Positions 16,457 through 25,576 of a stretch of DNA of 64,000 nucleotides are shown one piece after another. Position numbers and translations under genes: made by a program. Every line of letters begins with the position of its first letter. Positions within the stretch are counted from its first letter, which is position 1. Below the pieces are notes generated by a model. The model had not been told where the DNA came from. It did not search any database and worked only from the letters and a program-made list of their open reading frames with translations. This DNA is from Candidatus Obscuribacterales bacterium (GTDB taxonomy: Bacteria > Cyanobacteriota > Vampirovibrionia > Obscuribacterales > Obscuribacteraceae): the NCBI GenBank assembly GCA_020634035.1, contig JACKCM010000005.1:248001-312000 (forward strand). The letters are read 5' to 3'.

Positions 16457-19069
16457 TCAGGCGATTTTCTTTGTTCTAGAGTCAGAGGCTCTTTCTAAGA
16501 TGGTCAGCCTGCCTGTGCCGCCGTCTACCTCGACCAGGTCTCCTTCGGCAAGAGCCTTTGTCGCGCCTTTCATCGAGACTATGGTGGGTATGCCCAGCTC
16601 CCTTGCCACTATCGCCGTATGGGAAAGCAGGCTTCCATATTCGACCACCACCGCTTTAGCCTGGGATATGACCGTGATCCAGCCAGGGTCGGTGCGTTCG
16701 GCGACAAGAATCTCATGACCCTCCATGCTCTCTTTATTGGGGTCGACCAGCACTTTCACACTGCCTCGGATTTTGCCCGGGCAGGCTCCCAGTCCTGTGA
16801 GATTTGCCATATCTACAGATGATTGCACCGTCTCGGTCTCCCGTCGTCCTAAATTAGCTCCATCAAAGCAGATGATTCTATCGGGTGAAGCCTGGGGAAA
16901 TGCCGCCGCTTCAGAAAGACGTGCTTCTGCCAGGGCTTTCAAGTTCGTGGTGGTGGCGGTACCTTCCACAAAGCGAAGCACCTCTTCTACCTCCAGGTAG
17001 AATACGTCCTGGGCAGAGTTCAGATAGCCCACCTCTTGCAGTTTGCTTCCCAGGGCTCTGAATATAGCGCGGACGATGCCGAAGACTCTGGTTCTTTCAT
17101 AGCGCAGATTCTCGCGATATTTGATTCTGGCCCGGGTCTCGTTCAGTATCTTTCTGTATATGAAGAGCTTTATTGGGCTGTTTTTCAGTTCTTGTGTGAG
17201 CTGGGCTTCGGCCTCTTCTCTTTTAGCTTCTGCGATATTGCCACAGGTTTTATCGCCAGAGTTCTCTTTTACGGCAAGCACCGATTCGAGTATCGGCTCT
17301 GGATCGTCTTTTAAAGTACGGCTCTCCAGCTTCAATTCTCCTGCCGAGCGGTCGCCGAAGCGTCTTAAATATTCGTCGAATAGTTTGTTGAAAGAACTAA
17401 AAGAATTGTTCTCTCTAATCGCGACAAGATCTGCTTCTCTTACGGCTTTCTCCAGTAATTTATCGGCTTTTACTAACTGAGCCATTTCGTTGATCAGTCT
17501 ATTGGGCTCGGTGCTGACGATTCCGGTTTCACCGCAGAGCAGTTTGTTGAAAAGCGATTCGTCAGAGAGCCAGCTTGCCGACAACTTGCGGCTCAGACCG
17601 AAGCAGATCATGGCGAAGAAGTCGTTGATTAACGGGGCGTCCCAGTTTTTGAGAAGCTCGACCTCGAGCCGGCGATAGAGTTGAGCCAGCTCCACCGCAG
17701 ATAGTGCCTCCAGATTTTGCGGAATATCTTTGAGCGAAGTCTCCAGTCTCTTTTCAAAGCGCTTTATTGAGACAGGCAGGGTGAGATAGCGATAGAGAAT
17801 ACCGGCAAGACTGAGACAGAAAGAGAGGAGGTCTCCGGCCTTTTCAGATAGAGAGATATCCTTGTCAGCGTCTTTATCCAGATATTCAGGAGCAGGGGGC
17901 TCTTTGACTCCCATCATCTGTTCCATGAAAGCGCTATTGAATTTATATCCCGGAAAGAGAGCCAGGAGTCTGTACCAGTTCAAGAGATTGTAATAGATGC
18001 GACCGTTTAGATAGCCGAGCATCTGGGGGAAAATGAAAGCGTTTTTCTGAATCAGGCTTTCTTTTACCCCCATTAATCGGGCAAATTCGAGATAGACATT
18101 TTCATAGGCTACTCTTGCAAAAGAGAAAGTCAGGGGCGTGGTTATGCCTGGATAGGACTCGGCAATATTGCTGTTGTCGAAGATATCGACCCGATTATTA
18201 GAAGCGGCTTTAGCAAGGGTAGTTATCGCCCTTGACTGGACTATGAAGAGGCGGTTTTCTTTGATAACCCATTCGATGTCTTGAGGCTGCTCGAAAAGCT
18301 TGCCCAGAGCAAGAGCCGCTTTTTCTATCTGTTTGAGCTGAAAGCTTTTTAGATCGCCTTTCTCTAGATCGGACGTCTCTTTGATCTTGCCTGCTTTCAA
18401 TACATATAATGCCCCTTCGGCAGTGCCGTCGACCAGCTTTTCGGCGGTGCCGGAGACAGCGTTTATTACCACTGACTCTAAGTCACCATTTCTAGGATCG
18501 GCACCGAATGCCACTCCGGCAAGATCTGCTTCGACCATGACTTGAATTATCACTGCCGGTATCTCGGCGAGAGCTTTCTCGCCAGAGAGCTTACGATAGT
18601 GACTTATTCTTTCGCTATAGGCCGATTGCCAGACTTTGATCACATGGAGGGCAAGGTCAATTTTTTTAACTCTTAAAAAAGAATCGAGCTGACCGGCATA
18701 AGAATGTTCTCTGCCGTCTTCCTGTCTTGCCGATGAGCGCACGGCATAGCCCGGGTCGTCAACTATGGATGCTTGTTTGAGCTCTGCCACCACCTTTTTC
18801 TGCAGGGTTTCTATAAATAAATTGTCTTCTTCCAGCGCCGAGAGAAAAGTAGACATGGCCTCTTCATCCAGATCTTCAGTATCGAAAGCGATGGGGGCCA
18901 TCTCCAGGTTGTTGTCACCGGTTGCAGCCTCCGGCACCACGAAACATTCTTGAAGAGTTTCGTTTAAAAGCTCGCCATCGAGGACGATAAAAGGAGGAAT
19001 GTTGAAGCCATGCTCCTGCATCTTTTTTAGATTCTCGGCTTTGCCGCCGTGGTTAGTTTTCTTGTTCAT
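16457..19069 (-). CDS. PEP-synthase/rifampin-phosphotransferase-like enzyme in the lipid operon
   Basis: A 870-residue, three-part phosphotransferase. The N-terminal ATP-grasp domain shows YAVRSSARQEDGREHSYAG, GVAFGADPRNGDLESVVIN and PQDIEWVIKENRLFIVQSRA. The C-terminal swivelling domain shows GSVKVLVDPNKESMEGHEIL and SLLSHTAIVARELGIPTIV, with the phosphohistidine in SHTAIVARE. There is no C-terminal PEP/pyruvate TIM barrel, so it is not a true PEP synthase; the size and order equal rifampin phosphotransferase (ATP domain, substrate domain, His domain). The central 350 residues are hydrophobic and Arg/Lys-rich and would bind the acceptor. Such enzymes transfer the beta-phosphate of ATP to a hydroxyl; here a lipid intermediate is the likely acceptor. 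ATG at 19069 has AAGGTG at 8 bases; gap to the upstream stop is 14 bases. Confidence 0.85.
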   Translation of the reverse strand: MNKKTNHGGKAENLKKMQEHGFNIPPFIVLDGELLNETLQECFVVPEAATGDNNLEMAPIAFDTEDLDEEAMSTFLSALEEDNLFIETLQKKVVAELKQASIVDDPGYAVRSSARQEDGREHSYAGQLDSFLRVKKIDLALHVIKVWQSAYSERISHYRKLSGEKALAEIPAVIIQVMVEADLAGVAFGADPRNGDLESVVINAVSGTAEKLVDGTAEGALYVLKAGKIKETSDLEKGDLKSFQLKQIEKAALALGKLFEQPQDIEWVIKENRLFIVQSRAITTLAKAASNNRVDIFDNSNIAESYPGITTPLTFSFARVAYENVYLEFARLMGVKESLIQKNAFIFPQMLGYLNGRIYYNLLNWYRLLALFPGYKFNSAFMEQMMGVKEPPAPEYLDKDADKDISLSEKAGDLLSFCLSLAGILYRYLTLPVSIKRFEKRLETSLKDIPQNLEALSAVELAQLYRRLEVELLKNWDAPLINDFFAMICFGLSRKLSASWLSDESLFNKLLCGETGIVSTEPNRLINEMAQLVKADKLLEKAVREADLVAIRENNSFSSFNKLFDEYLRRFGDRSAGELKLESRTLKDDPEPILESVLAVKENSGDKTCGNIAEAKREEAEAQLTQELKNSPIKLFIYRKILNETRARIKYRENLRYERTRVFGIVRAIFRALGSKLQEVGYLNSAQDVFYLEVEEVLRFVEGTATTTNLKALAEARLSEAAAFPQASPDRIICFDGANLGRRETETVQSSVDMANLTGLGACPGKIRGSVKVLVDPNKESMEGHEILVAERTDPGWITVISQAKAVVVEYGSLLSHTAIVARELGIPTIVSMKGATKALAEGDLVEVDGGTGRLTILERASDSRTKKIA

Positions 19070-19083
19070 TACAATCACCTTGG

Positions 19084-20037
19084 TTAAGCCATGAGCTTCA
19101 GACCCAGGGGTACGATACCCATGAGCAGATAAAGAGAAAGGGTCCAGATGCCGGAGATATTTTCAATTGCCTTAGAATTGTCCGGGCTTCTCTCTTTGAT
19201 AAAACGAAGACCGGTGGCCAGGCAGAAGAGAAAGATCCCCGAGCCTATGGCGGCGGCACCGACACCGAAGCCTACTTTCGAGGCGGTGAGCACCGCGAAG
19301 ACCAGAGAAGAGAACATGGTCAGAAGCCAGACGATGGTGGCATTATCCGGACCCCAGCTGGCGCTGTAAGTTCCGGCACCACTGCGCTCTTCGGTTGGGG
19401 CTTTTATTTTGCGACCGATCTCGATGATCATGCCCAGATTGAAACTGGTGCCAAAAAAGAATAGCAGGGCATAAGAAGGCTCTGTCAGCGCTACCATCCA
19501 GTGACAGGCGGTGATGAAGAAATCAGTGAAAAACAGGATGCCCATATGCGAGAGCATATAGACGATGGGATGCTGTCGGAGCCAGCTGCCCACAAAAAAT
19601 TCGTTGTGCATCAGATAGAGATAGAGCCAGATGGCACCCAGGGGCAGAAGCAGCCTGGCTTCAAGATGCATGACAAGAGCCGCCTGGAGCACTGCCAGCC
19701 CCAGTCCTATTTTTTTGAGCTCTTCTAAATTAACCAGCCCCCGGGGAACCGGTCTTTCCGGGTAGTGCTCCCGGTCGAAGGCGGCATCTTTGATCTCGTC
19801 CGAGATCCTGAGCTGCATAAAGACCATCAGTGTCACGGCAAAGGCGGTGACATACATCGCCGGACTCGGCAACCGGGTGGCTTCCGAGACCATATAAGAG
19901 AGGGCCAGACCGGAGGCGGCAAAGGCTGCCACCAGGGGAGTGTATTTCTTCAGAGGAAATCTCTCTGCCTGATAGACGAGCCAGCGATTTTCATTTGATC
20001 TTGTTGTACTTGCCGTGTCCAGCATCTCGAACCTCAT
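19084..20037 (-). CDS. UbiA-superfamily prenyltransferase, first gene of the lipid operon
   Basis: An integral membrane prenyltransferase with eight or nine hydrophobic helices. The first metal-binding motif is RISDEIKDAAFDREHYPERP, so DExxDxxxD replaces the common NDxxDxxxD, followed by the typical PERPVPRG. The second half has MIIEIGRKIKAPTEER and GTYSASWGPDNA, characteristic of a UbiA branch distinct from the quinone enzyme at 9.7-10.6 kb. The acceptor is unknown. M1 at 20037 lacks a ribosome binding site, while M5 at 20025 has GAGG six bases upstream, so the protein may start four residues later. It begins the six-gene minus-strand block; 87 bases separate it from rodA. Confidence 0.85.
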   Translation of the reverse strand: MRFEMLDTASTTRSNENRWLVYQAERFPLKKYTPLVAAFAASGLALSYMVSEATRLPSPAMYVTAFAVTLMVFMQLRISDEIKDAAFDREHYPERPVPRGLVNLEELKKIGLGLAVLQAALVMHLEARLLLPLGAIWLYLYLMHNEFFVGSWLRQHPIVYMLSHMGILFFTDFFITACHWMVALTEPSYALLFFFGTSFNLGMIIEIGRKIKAPTEERSGAGTYSASWGPDNATIVWLLTMFSSLVFAVLTASKVGFGVGAAAIGSGIFLFCLATGLRFIKERSPDNSKAIENISGIWTLSLYLLMGIVPLGLKLMA

Positions 20038-20098
20038 AAAACAGGGGCGAATCTGTTTTTATTCTAGGTTCGGCTTCGGGCAAAGTTCTGGGCAAGCA

Positions 20099-20116
20099 AA
20101 CACTTCTTCGAGTGTT
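20099..20116 (-). terminator. Weak hairpin after rodA
   Basis: AACACT and AGTGTT form a 6-bp stem around TCTTCG just beyond the rodA stop, followed on the minus strand by TGCTTGC rather than a T-run. It may slow polymerase between the min-rodA operon and the lipid operon, but read-through seems possible. Confidence 0.35.
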
Positions 20117-20124
20117 CTCAGGGC

Positions 20125-21447
20125 TCAGGAATTCCAGGCGTCTTTTTTAGGTTTTGGAATATGACCATATATAGATTGTAGAAGACCGAGCGCGATCATA
20201 TCGACAAGCAGGGCCGTTCCTCCATAGCTCAGGAAGGGCAGGGGCACACCGGTAACCGGCATTATCCCCATGGTCATTCCCAGGTTGATGAAAGAGTGGA
20301 ATATGAACATGCACATCAGACCTATGGCCATGGCGCTGCCTTCGGGCTCACCTCGGCAGTGGAAGGCGATTATCAGCGCCCGGATACAGATGAGCATATA
20401 AGAGAGGATTACAAAAACCGAGATCTTGAAGCCCAGTTCTTCGCCCACGACGGCAAAAATAAAGTCGGTATGACGTTCCGGAATGAAAGCACCCTGACTC
20501 TGGTTGCCTTTGCCCAGTCCGGTGCCGGCGACACCGCCGGAGCCAATCGCGATCAAACTCTGCAGGATGTGATAGCCGGATCCCCTCGGGTCGGCATAGG
20601 GATTGACGAAACTGGTCAGACGTTTTTGCTGGTACTCTTTTAAATGCCCCCAGAGTTCGGGCCTGATGGTGCCGACTCCATAGTTTGCACCGACCACCGC
20701 CAGAATAAGGGCGAGCCGGATGAAAAAGTTCCAGTCTTTCACCCGCCAGAAACAGAGGAGAAAGACCCCGATCCCGCCAAGGAACCAGTGCCACCACTCG
20801 GTGTTGACTGCATTCAATATAAGAGAGAAGCCCGGGCTGGTCAGAAGCACGATGTCGGCAAGGGTGGCGCCGCTCCAGTAGGCCATGCCCATGAATACAC
20901 AGGCGAAGGTCAAAGAGGTGCCTAAGTCAGGCTGTTTGAAGACAAGAAAAGCCGGCGGTATTGTAATCGCCAGCAGTTTGAAAATATCGAAGAAACTTCG
21001 AATCGGAAAGTATCTCAGCCAGCAAGCCAGGGTGATGATCACCACTATTTTGGAGACCTCGGAAGGCTGCAAGGTGATAGGACCGAGCGACAACCAGCGC
21101 TGGGCGCCCTGGGCCGCATGACCTTTGATCATGACCGCCAGGAGCAACCCGAGATTGCTCAGGTAGACAATCGGGATAACCCACTTCTTGGTCCAGAAGC
21201 GATAGGGGATGCGGCTGAAGGTCAGCATCAGAACGATGCCGGCGATCAAGAACTCGAGCTGCTTCTCGTAATAGCCGTAGGTCTGCTCTGAAAAACGGAG
21301 CACGGTTAACGACGTATAGACCAGAAAACCGGCGGCGAGAATAAGCCAGAGATCAATCCCCGAGGTCAGCCTCGAGAACCATTTCTGAATTTTTTCTACG
21401 TCGAAAGACGATGATTTGAGGGCGGGATTCAAGTTTGAATTCAGCAC
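20125..21447 (-). CDS. rodA: RodA/FtsW-family SEDS peptidoglycan glycosyltransferase
   Basis: A ten-helix inner-membrane enzyme that polymerises lipid II glycan strands for wall elongation. Conserved SEDS segments seen are AAQGAQRWLSLGPITLQPSE, KQPDLGTSLTF, GSGGVAGTGLGKGNQSQ, FIPERHTDFIFAVVGEELGF and GVPLPFLSYGGTALL. The absence of a cell-division signature and its loop spacing favour RodA over FtsW. The length of 440 residues includes a 35-residue hydrophilic N-terminus. The GTG start overlaps the minE stop by seven bases, so it is translationally coupled to the min genes, linking placement of division with wall synthesis. Confidence 0.92.
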   Translation of the reverse strand: MLNSNLNPALKSSSFDVEKIQKWFSRLTSGIDLWLILAAGFLVYTSLTVLRFSEQTYGYYEKQLEFLIAGIVLMLTFSRIPYRFWTKKWVIPIVYLSNLGLLLAVMIKGHAAQGAQRWLSLGPITLQPSEVSKIVVIITLACWLRYFPIRSFFDIFKLLAITIPPAFLVFKQPDLGTSLTFACVFMGMAYWSGATLADIVLLTSPGFSLILNAVNTEWWHWFLGGIGVFLLCFWRVKDWNFFIRLALILAVVGANYGVGTIRPELWGHLKEYQQKRLTSFVNPYADPRGSGYHILQSLIAIGSGGVAGTGLGKGNQSQGAFIPERHTDFIFAVVGEELGFKISVFVILSYMLICIRALIIAFHCRGEPEGSAMAIGLMCMFIFHSFINLGMTMGIMPVTGVPLPFLSYGGTALLVDMIALGLLQSIYGHIPKPKKDAWNS

Positions 21448-21710
21448 TTAGACCGTGTTAGCGGAAAGTTCGCTATGAGGGATGCTCTACGATCATATTG
21501 TTGCAGATCGAACTTGGTAGTGGTCTTGTCAAGTTCAAAATATCTCGACACCACTGCCATCAACTCTTCTTCCATGCACTCCAGACGTCCGGCAGGAAGT
21601 TCCAGCCTGTCATGGGTAAGCATTGTTCTCATGCGGTCCTTGGCAGTGCTGCGCGCGTTGGACGTGCGAAACTTGCTGAACCAGCTCATTACTTGGGTCT
21701 TGACTTGCAC
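21441..21710 (-). CDS. minE: Cell division topological specificity factor MinE
   Basis: Stimulates MinD ATPase and drives pole-to-pole or spatial patterning of MinCD. The sequence shows the N-terminal amphipathic and anti-MinCD helix region (AKDRMRTMLTHDRLELPAG), then ECMEEELMAVVSRYFELD, the topological specificity strand and helix. The length of 89 residues is normal. The GTG at 21710 follows AAGGGGGA at seven bases; an internal ATG at 21689 lacks one. It lies 13 bases downstream of minD. Confidence 0.93.
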   Translation of the reverse strand: MQVKTQVMSWFSKFRTSNARSTAKDRMRTMLTHDRLELPAGRLECMEEELMAVVSRYFELDKTTTKFDLQQYDRRASLIANFPLTRSKC

Positions 21711-21723
21711 TTTTCTGTCCCCC

Positions 21724-22536
21724 TTAAACTTGAGACGGACTGAAGAATTTGACCAGTCTGTTGAGCCAAGTCTGATTGAGAGCTTCGAAGTCCATTAACG
21801 GAACCTCTTCGCCTCTGAGTCTTCGGGCGATGTTGCGGAAAGCAAGACCCGAGCGGATATTGTCGGTGCCTGAGACCGGCTCGCCTTTGTTGGTCGAGAT
21901 GATTATCTCTTCGTCTTCCGGAACGATGCCCAGAAGTTCTACCGAGAGAATGTCGAGCACGTCGTCGACACTCATCATGTCGTTGGTCTGGACCATATTG
22001 GGGCGGTAGCGGTTGACAACCAGGCGATACTGCTCGATTTCATCTTTGCGGGCTTCGAGCAGGCCGATTATCCGGTCGGCATCTCTGACCGCGGACATTT
22101 CCGGGGTGGTGACCACCACGGCTTCGTCGGCTCCGGCCACAGCGTTTTGGAAACCGGTTTCGATTCCGGCAGGGCTGTCGATAAGAACGAAGTCGAAGAT
22201 TTTACGAAGCTCGGCACAGAGTTCGCGCATTTGATCTGCGGTGACCGCGGTCTTGTCGCGGGTCTGGGCTGCCGGCAGCAAGCTGAGATTGGGGTGACGT
22301 TTGTCTTTCACCAGAGCCTGTCTCAGTTTGCACCGTTCTTCCACCACATCGACAAGGTTGTAAACGACGCGGTTCTCGAGACCCATGAGGATGTCGAGGT
22401 TACGCAGTCCGATATCCATGTCTACCAGGGCGACACTGGCACCGGTGCCAGCCAGGGCCACACCCAAGTTGGCCGATGCCGTTGTTTTGCCGACACCACC
22501 TTTTCCTGAAGTTATAACTATTACTCGACCGCTCAT
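21724..22536 (-). CDS. minD: Septum site-determining ATPase MinD
   Basis: A membrane-cycling ParA-type ATPase that recruits MinC. It has the deviant Walker A SGKGGVGKTTASANLG, switch segments VDMDIGLRNLDILMGLENR and FVLIDSPAGIETGF, and the C-terminal amphipathic membrane-targeting helix TWLNRLVKFF. The 270-residue length is standard. The minCDE order and close spacing show an operon; 58 bases separate it from minC. Confidence 0.96.
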   Translation of the reverse strand: MSGRVIVITSGKGGVGKTTASANLGVALAGTGASVALVDMDIGLRNLDILMGLENRVVYNLVDVVEERCKLRQALVKDKRHPNLSLLPAAQTRDKTAVTADQMRELCAELRKIFDFVLIDSPAGIETGFQNAVAGADEAVVVTTPEMSAVRDADRIIGLLEARKDEIEQYRLVVNRYRPNMVQTNDMMSVDDVLDILSVELLGIVPEDEEIIISTNKGEPVSGTDNIRSGLAFRNIARRLRGEEVPLMDFEALNQTWLNRLVKFFSPSQV

Positions 22537-22594
22537 TCCTTTTACCTGCTTTACCTGTTTTTAGAAGTGGATACTTAATTAACGCTGGTGCTCT

Positions 22595-23884
22595 TTATTC
22601 AAGACGCGATCTGAAAACCCGGATCTTGCCTGCCACTATTCTTGCCGTTTCCGGCCCGTGGCTTGCCGAATAGCTCATTCTGGGTTTATCGGGAGCCCTG
22701 GCGATGGCATGGGCGATTCTAATTTGAATGGGTTGAAGATTGAGAGCCCGGATCTCGCAGTCGACATTGCCGCCTATTCCGGCATGGGCGATGCCTCGCA
22801 AGCTTCCCCAGACTGTGATGTCACCTTCGGCCATCACTTCGGCACCGGGGTTGACGTCACCGATAATGATCAGATGACCTTTGTGGCTGACAGTCTGACC
22901 GGAGCGCAGAGTCTGGCGAAGATACATGGTACCGCCCGGATTGGGACGAACCACGACGTTTTCGGTGGCGGTGAGAGGCTCTTCTTCCTCTTCTTCTTCC
23001 ACTTCCAGCTCTTCCTCTTCTATGACTTCTTCTTCGACCATGAAGATTACTTCTTCGGAGTCTTCGGAGTCATCCGAAGTATCTTGATCTTCATATTCTG
23101 CTTCTTCTTCAGAAGCTTCGATGTCGATCTCGATTTCCGAGGTCAGCTCCACGGCGTTCTCTTCGTCCTGGGTGATCTCATCGGTGGCTTCGACGAAGTC
23201 TTTCATGTCAGAGGCTTCGCTCTCGGCTATCTGCTCTTCTGCTTCGGTAAGGGCAACGGAGAGGGTGGCACCATCTCTGGTTTCGGCTCCTATTTCGGCC
23301 GTTTGCTCTGACTCTTTCTGCAGATGAATTACTCTATTATTGATAGTTTCGCGAATATTCTCTTCTTTCTCGTTGAACTCGGGAGCTTTTTCCAGCGTTT
23401 CGAAACTCTTGTTTTCGGTTTCGCCGTACTCTTCGCTTTTCGCTTTCTTGCCTTTGAGAGCATCGGCGACACGCAGTTTGAGTTTTGCCACCGTAGAACG
23501 AGAGCGGGCTTTTTTGCCGGTCTCTTCTACTTCGGCGAGATCAATGGAATCAGGATCTATATCTATTTTAGGGAGCGACATCGGCTTGCCTTCACCGATG
23601 TTGGCACCGTTTTCTATAAAGGCTAATTTTGTATCGCTATTCTTTGTATATACGGCACTAGGTGTGATACCAACCCCTTTGGCTATGGCCATGATCTGGG
23701 CGGCTTCGCCACTGTTCATTTTGAGCTTACCTAGATTTATAGAAACATTGAGCCCTTGCCAGAATTGGCTTGAAACTTGCAGGGTGGAGCTCAGGTGCTC
23801 AAGCGCTTCTTTGAGATTTGAACAACCGGAGACATCGATCAGAACTCCTTCATCCGGCTGGCTAATAATTGCAATTTTAGACAT
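22595..23884 (-). CDS. minC: Septum inhibitor MinC with a long acidic linker
   Basis: Blocks FtsZ polymerisation where MinD places it. The N-terminal MinC domain (about 100 residues, beginning MSKIAIISQPDEG, with LEHLSSTLQVSSQFWQG) and the C-terminal beta-helix domain (GGTMYLRQTLRSGQTVSHKG, IIIGDVNPGAEVMAEGDITV, GSLRGIAHAG) are both intact. Between them is a linker of about 200 residues extremely rich in Glu with Asp and Ser, making the protein 429 residues against about 230-270 in most bacteria. ATG at 23884 matches the family start; an upstream TTG-type start would add 21 residues. First gene of minC-minD-minE-rodA. Confidence 0.93.
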   Translation of the reverse strand: MSKIAIISQPDEGVLIDVSGCSNLKEALEHLSSTLQVSSQFWQGLNVSINLGKLKMNSGEAAQIMAIAKGVGITPSAVYTKNSDTKLAFIENGANIGEGKPMSLPKIDIDPDSIDLAEVEETGKKARSRSTVAKLKLRVADALKGKKAKSEEYGETENKSFETLEKAPEFNEKEENIRETINNRVIHLQKESEQTAEIGAETRDGATLSVALTEAEEQIAESEASDMKDFVEATDEITQDEENAVELTSEIEIDIEASEEEAEYEDQDTSDDSEDSEEVIFMVEEEVIEEEELEVEEEEEEEPLTATENVVVRPNPGGTMYLRQTLRSGQTVSHKGHLIIIGDVNPGAEVMAEGDITVWGSLRGIAHAGIGGNVDCEIRALNLQPIQIRIAHAIARAPDKPRMSYSASHGPETARIVAGKIRVFRSRLE

Positions 23885-24125
23885 GCGAATCCAACTGTTG
23901 GTACAGGGGTCACTTAACGGGGGCGAAGATATGTAACGATTCGCCAATGCTGATAGTATTGTCTGTAATTCCGCACGTCAAGCCGGAAGGCATAGTGGGT
24001 GCATATATAATAGATGCAGTATTTTGATGACATATGCGTAAGGTTGTTCGATCACCCGTCCACATGCTCGATTCAGCCTTTATGAGAGTATTCAGAGAAA
24101 GCTAATAAAGGAGTAATCAAAGTAT

Positions 24126-25568
24126 ATGGATTCGGCTCAAAGCGGCGGCAAGTTTCATAGAGCGCTTGGATTGCTTGATTCCACCGCCGTTGTGGTGGGT
24201 TCTATGATCGGCTCCGGCATCTTTCTGGTATCAGCGGAGACGGCAAGGAATCTCGGTTCTCCTTTCTGGTTCTTAGTAGCCTGGGTGGTATCAGGTGGAC
24301 TGACGGTGCTGGGAGCTACTTGTTATAGCGAACTTGCCTCTATGTACCCCCATGCCGGCGGACAGTATGTTTTTCTTCGAGAAGCTTATGGAAAGCTGGT
24401 CGGCTTCCTTTATGGCTGGACCCTGTTCATGGTTATTCAGAGCGGTACCAACGCTGCTGTTGCGGTGGCTTTCGCTAAATTTCTCGGAGTCTTTGTCCCT
24501 GCTATATCCGATCAATATGCTTTGTTCGGATTAGGTGGCTGGAGCTTCACCACTCAACAACTGGTGGCGCTCGCGGTGATAGTCTTGCTCACCGGCATCA
24601 ATTGCATGGGCATATCGATGGCCAAGATGATCCAGACCAGTTTCACCATAATCAAAGTTATCGCCCTTTTCCTTCTTATATTGATCGGTATCTTCGCCTT
24701 CAGCCACCACCAGGGAGTAGAGGTAAATATCTCTAGAATGTGGGAGGCGGTGGATTCTCATGGTAATGTCTTGAGCGGATTCGGACTTATCGCCGCCCTT
24801 TCGCTTGCTTTAGTCGGCCCGCTTTTCGCCAGCGATGCCTGGAACAATGTCACCTTTGCCGGTGAAGAGGTGAAGGATCCTGAGAAGACTCTGCCTCGCA
24901 GTTTGATCCTCGGCACGGCATTGGTCTGTATGCTCTATCTCCTCACCAATGTGGTCTATCTTCTTCTTCTTCCTCTCTTCGGCACAGAAGGTGGTGCCTC
25001 GGTCATGGCCCGCGGCATTCAATATGCCGCCCAGGACAGGGTGGGAACAGCCGCTTTAGAAGTGATTTTTTCCGACGCCGGAGAGAAGATTATGGCGATT
25101 GCGATAATGATTTCGACCTTCGGTGCTCTCAACGGTCTTATTCTCTCTGGTCCCAGGCTTTACTATGCCATGGCCAGAGACGGTCTTTTTTTTAAACAGG
25201 CCGGTATTCTGAACGCGCGTACAAATGTGCCTGTATTCGGGCTTGTGATCCAGGGAGTCTGGTCCTGTGTTCTTGCCACATCAGGCACCTATAGTCAGCT
25301 TCTCGAATTTGTCATCTTTGCCGCCCTTCTTTTTTATGTGTTCACGGTCAGCGCCGTGATTGTGATGCGAAGAAGACATCCCGATATGGAGAGACCTTTT
25401 AAAGTCCCGCTTTATCCTGTGCTGCCGGTGATCTATGTGGTATCGGCGCTGGTTGTCATGGCAGGGCAGATTTATCTGCACTGGGAATACAGCGGTGCCG
25501 GTTTATTGATTATTCTCTCCGGATTACCGGTTTATCTCTTCTGGCGATGGCGAGGACGCACCGCTTAA
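24126..25568 (+). CDS. APC-superfamily amino acid permease
   Basis: A twelve-helix inner-membrane transporter for amino acids, by exchange or proton symport. The N-terminal unwound helix 1 motif VGSMIGSGIF is the substrate-backbone binding loop of APC and LAT-type transporters; GATCYSELASMYPHAGGQYVFLREAYGK gives the helix 3 region, and ERPFKVPLYP precedes the last helices, as in the LAT/YkfD-like group. The 480-residue length is typical. Substrate cannot be told. AAAGGAG lies twelve bases before the ATG. It is divergent from minC across a 241-bp region containing TATAAT at 24006. Confidence 0.93.
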   Translation: MDSAQSGGKFHRALGLLDSTAVVVGSMIGSGIFLVSAETARNLGSPFWFLVAWVVSGGLTVLGATCYSELASMYPHAGGQYVFLREAYGKLVGFLYGWTLFMVIQSGTNAAVAVAFAKFLGVFVPAISDQYALFGLGGWSFTTQQLVALAVIVLLTGINCMGISMAKMIQTSFTIIKVIALFLLILIGIFAFSHHQGVEVNISRMWEAVDSHGNVLSGFGLIAALSLALVGPLFASDAWNNVTFAGEEVKDPEKTLPRSLILGTALVCMLYLLTNVVYLLLLPLFGTEGGASVMARGIQYAAQDRVGTAALEVIFSDAGEKIMAIAIMISTFGALNGLILSGPRLYYAMARDGLFFKQAGILNARTNVPVFGLVIQGVWSCVLATSGTYSQLLEFVIFAALLFYVFTVSAVIVMRRRHPDMERPFKVPLYPVLPVIYVVSALVVMAGQIYLHWEYSGAGLLIILSGLPVYLFWRWRGRTA

Positions 25569-25576
25569 GCAGTTTG

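Noticed and set aside
16457..19069. Phosphoenolpyruvate synthase of central metabolism
   Set aside because: ATP-grasp and His domains are present but the C-terminal PEP/pyruvate-binding barrel is absent and a large middle domain is present instead.
22658..23311. A 217-codon plus-strand open frame rich in Phe and Leu
   Set aside because: It is the antisense of the Glu-rich MinC linker (GAA/GAG codons read as TTC/CTC); not a gene.
24006..24011. TATAAT as the permease promoter
   Set aside because: No -35-like hexamer at 16-18 bp (CCGGAA there) and no extended -10; noted only.
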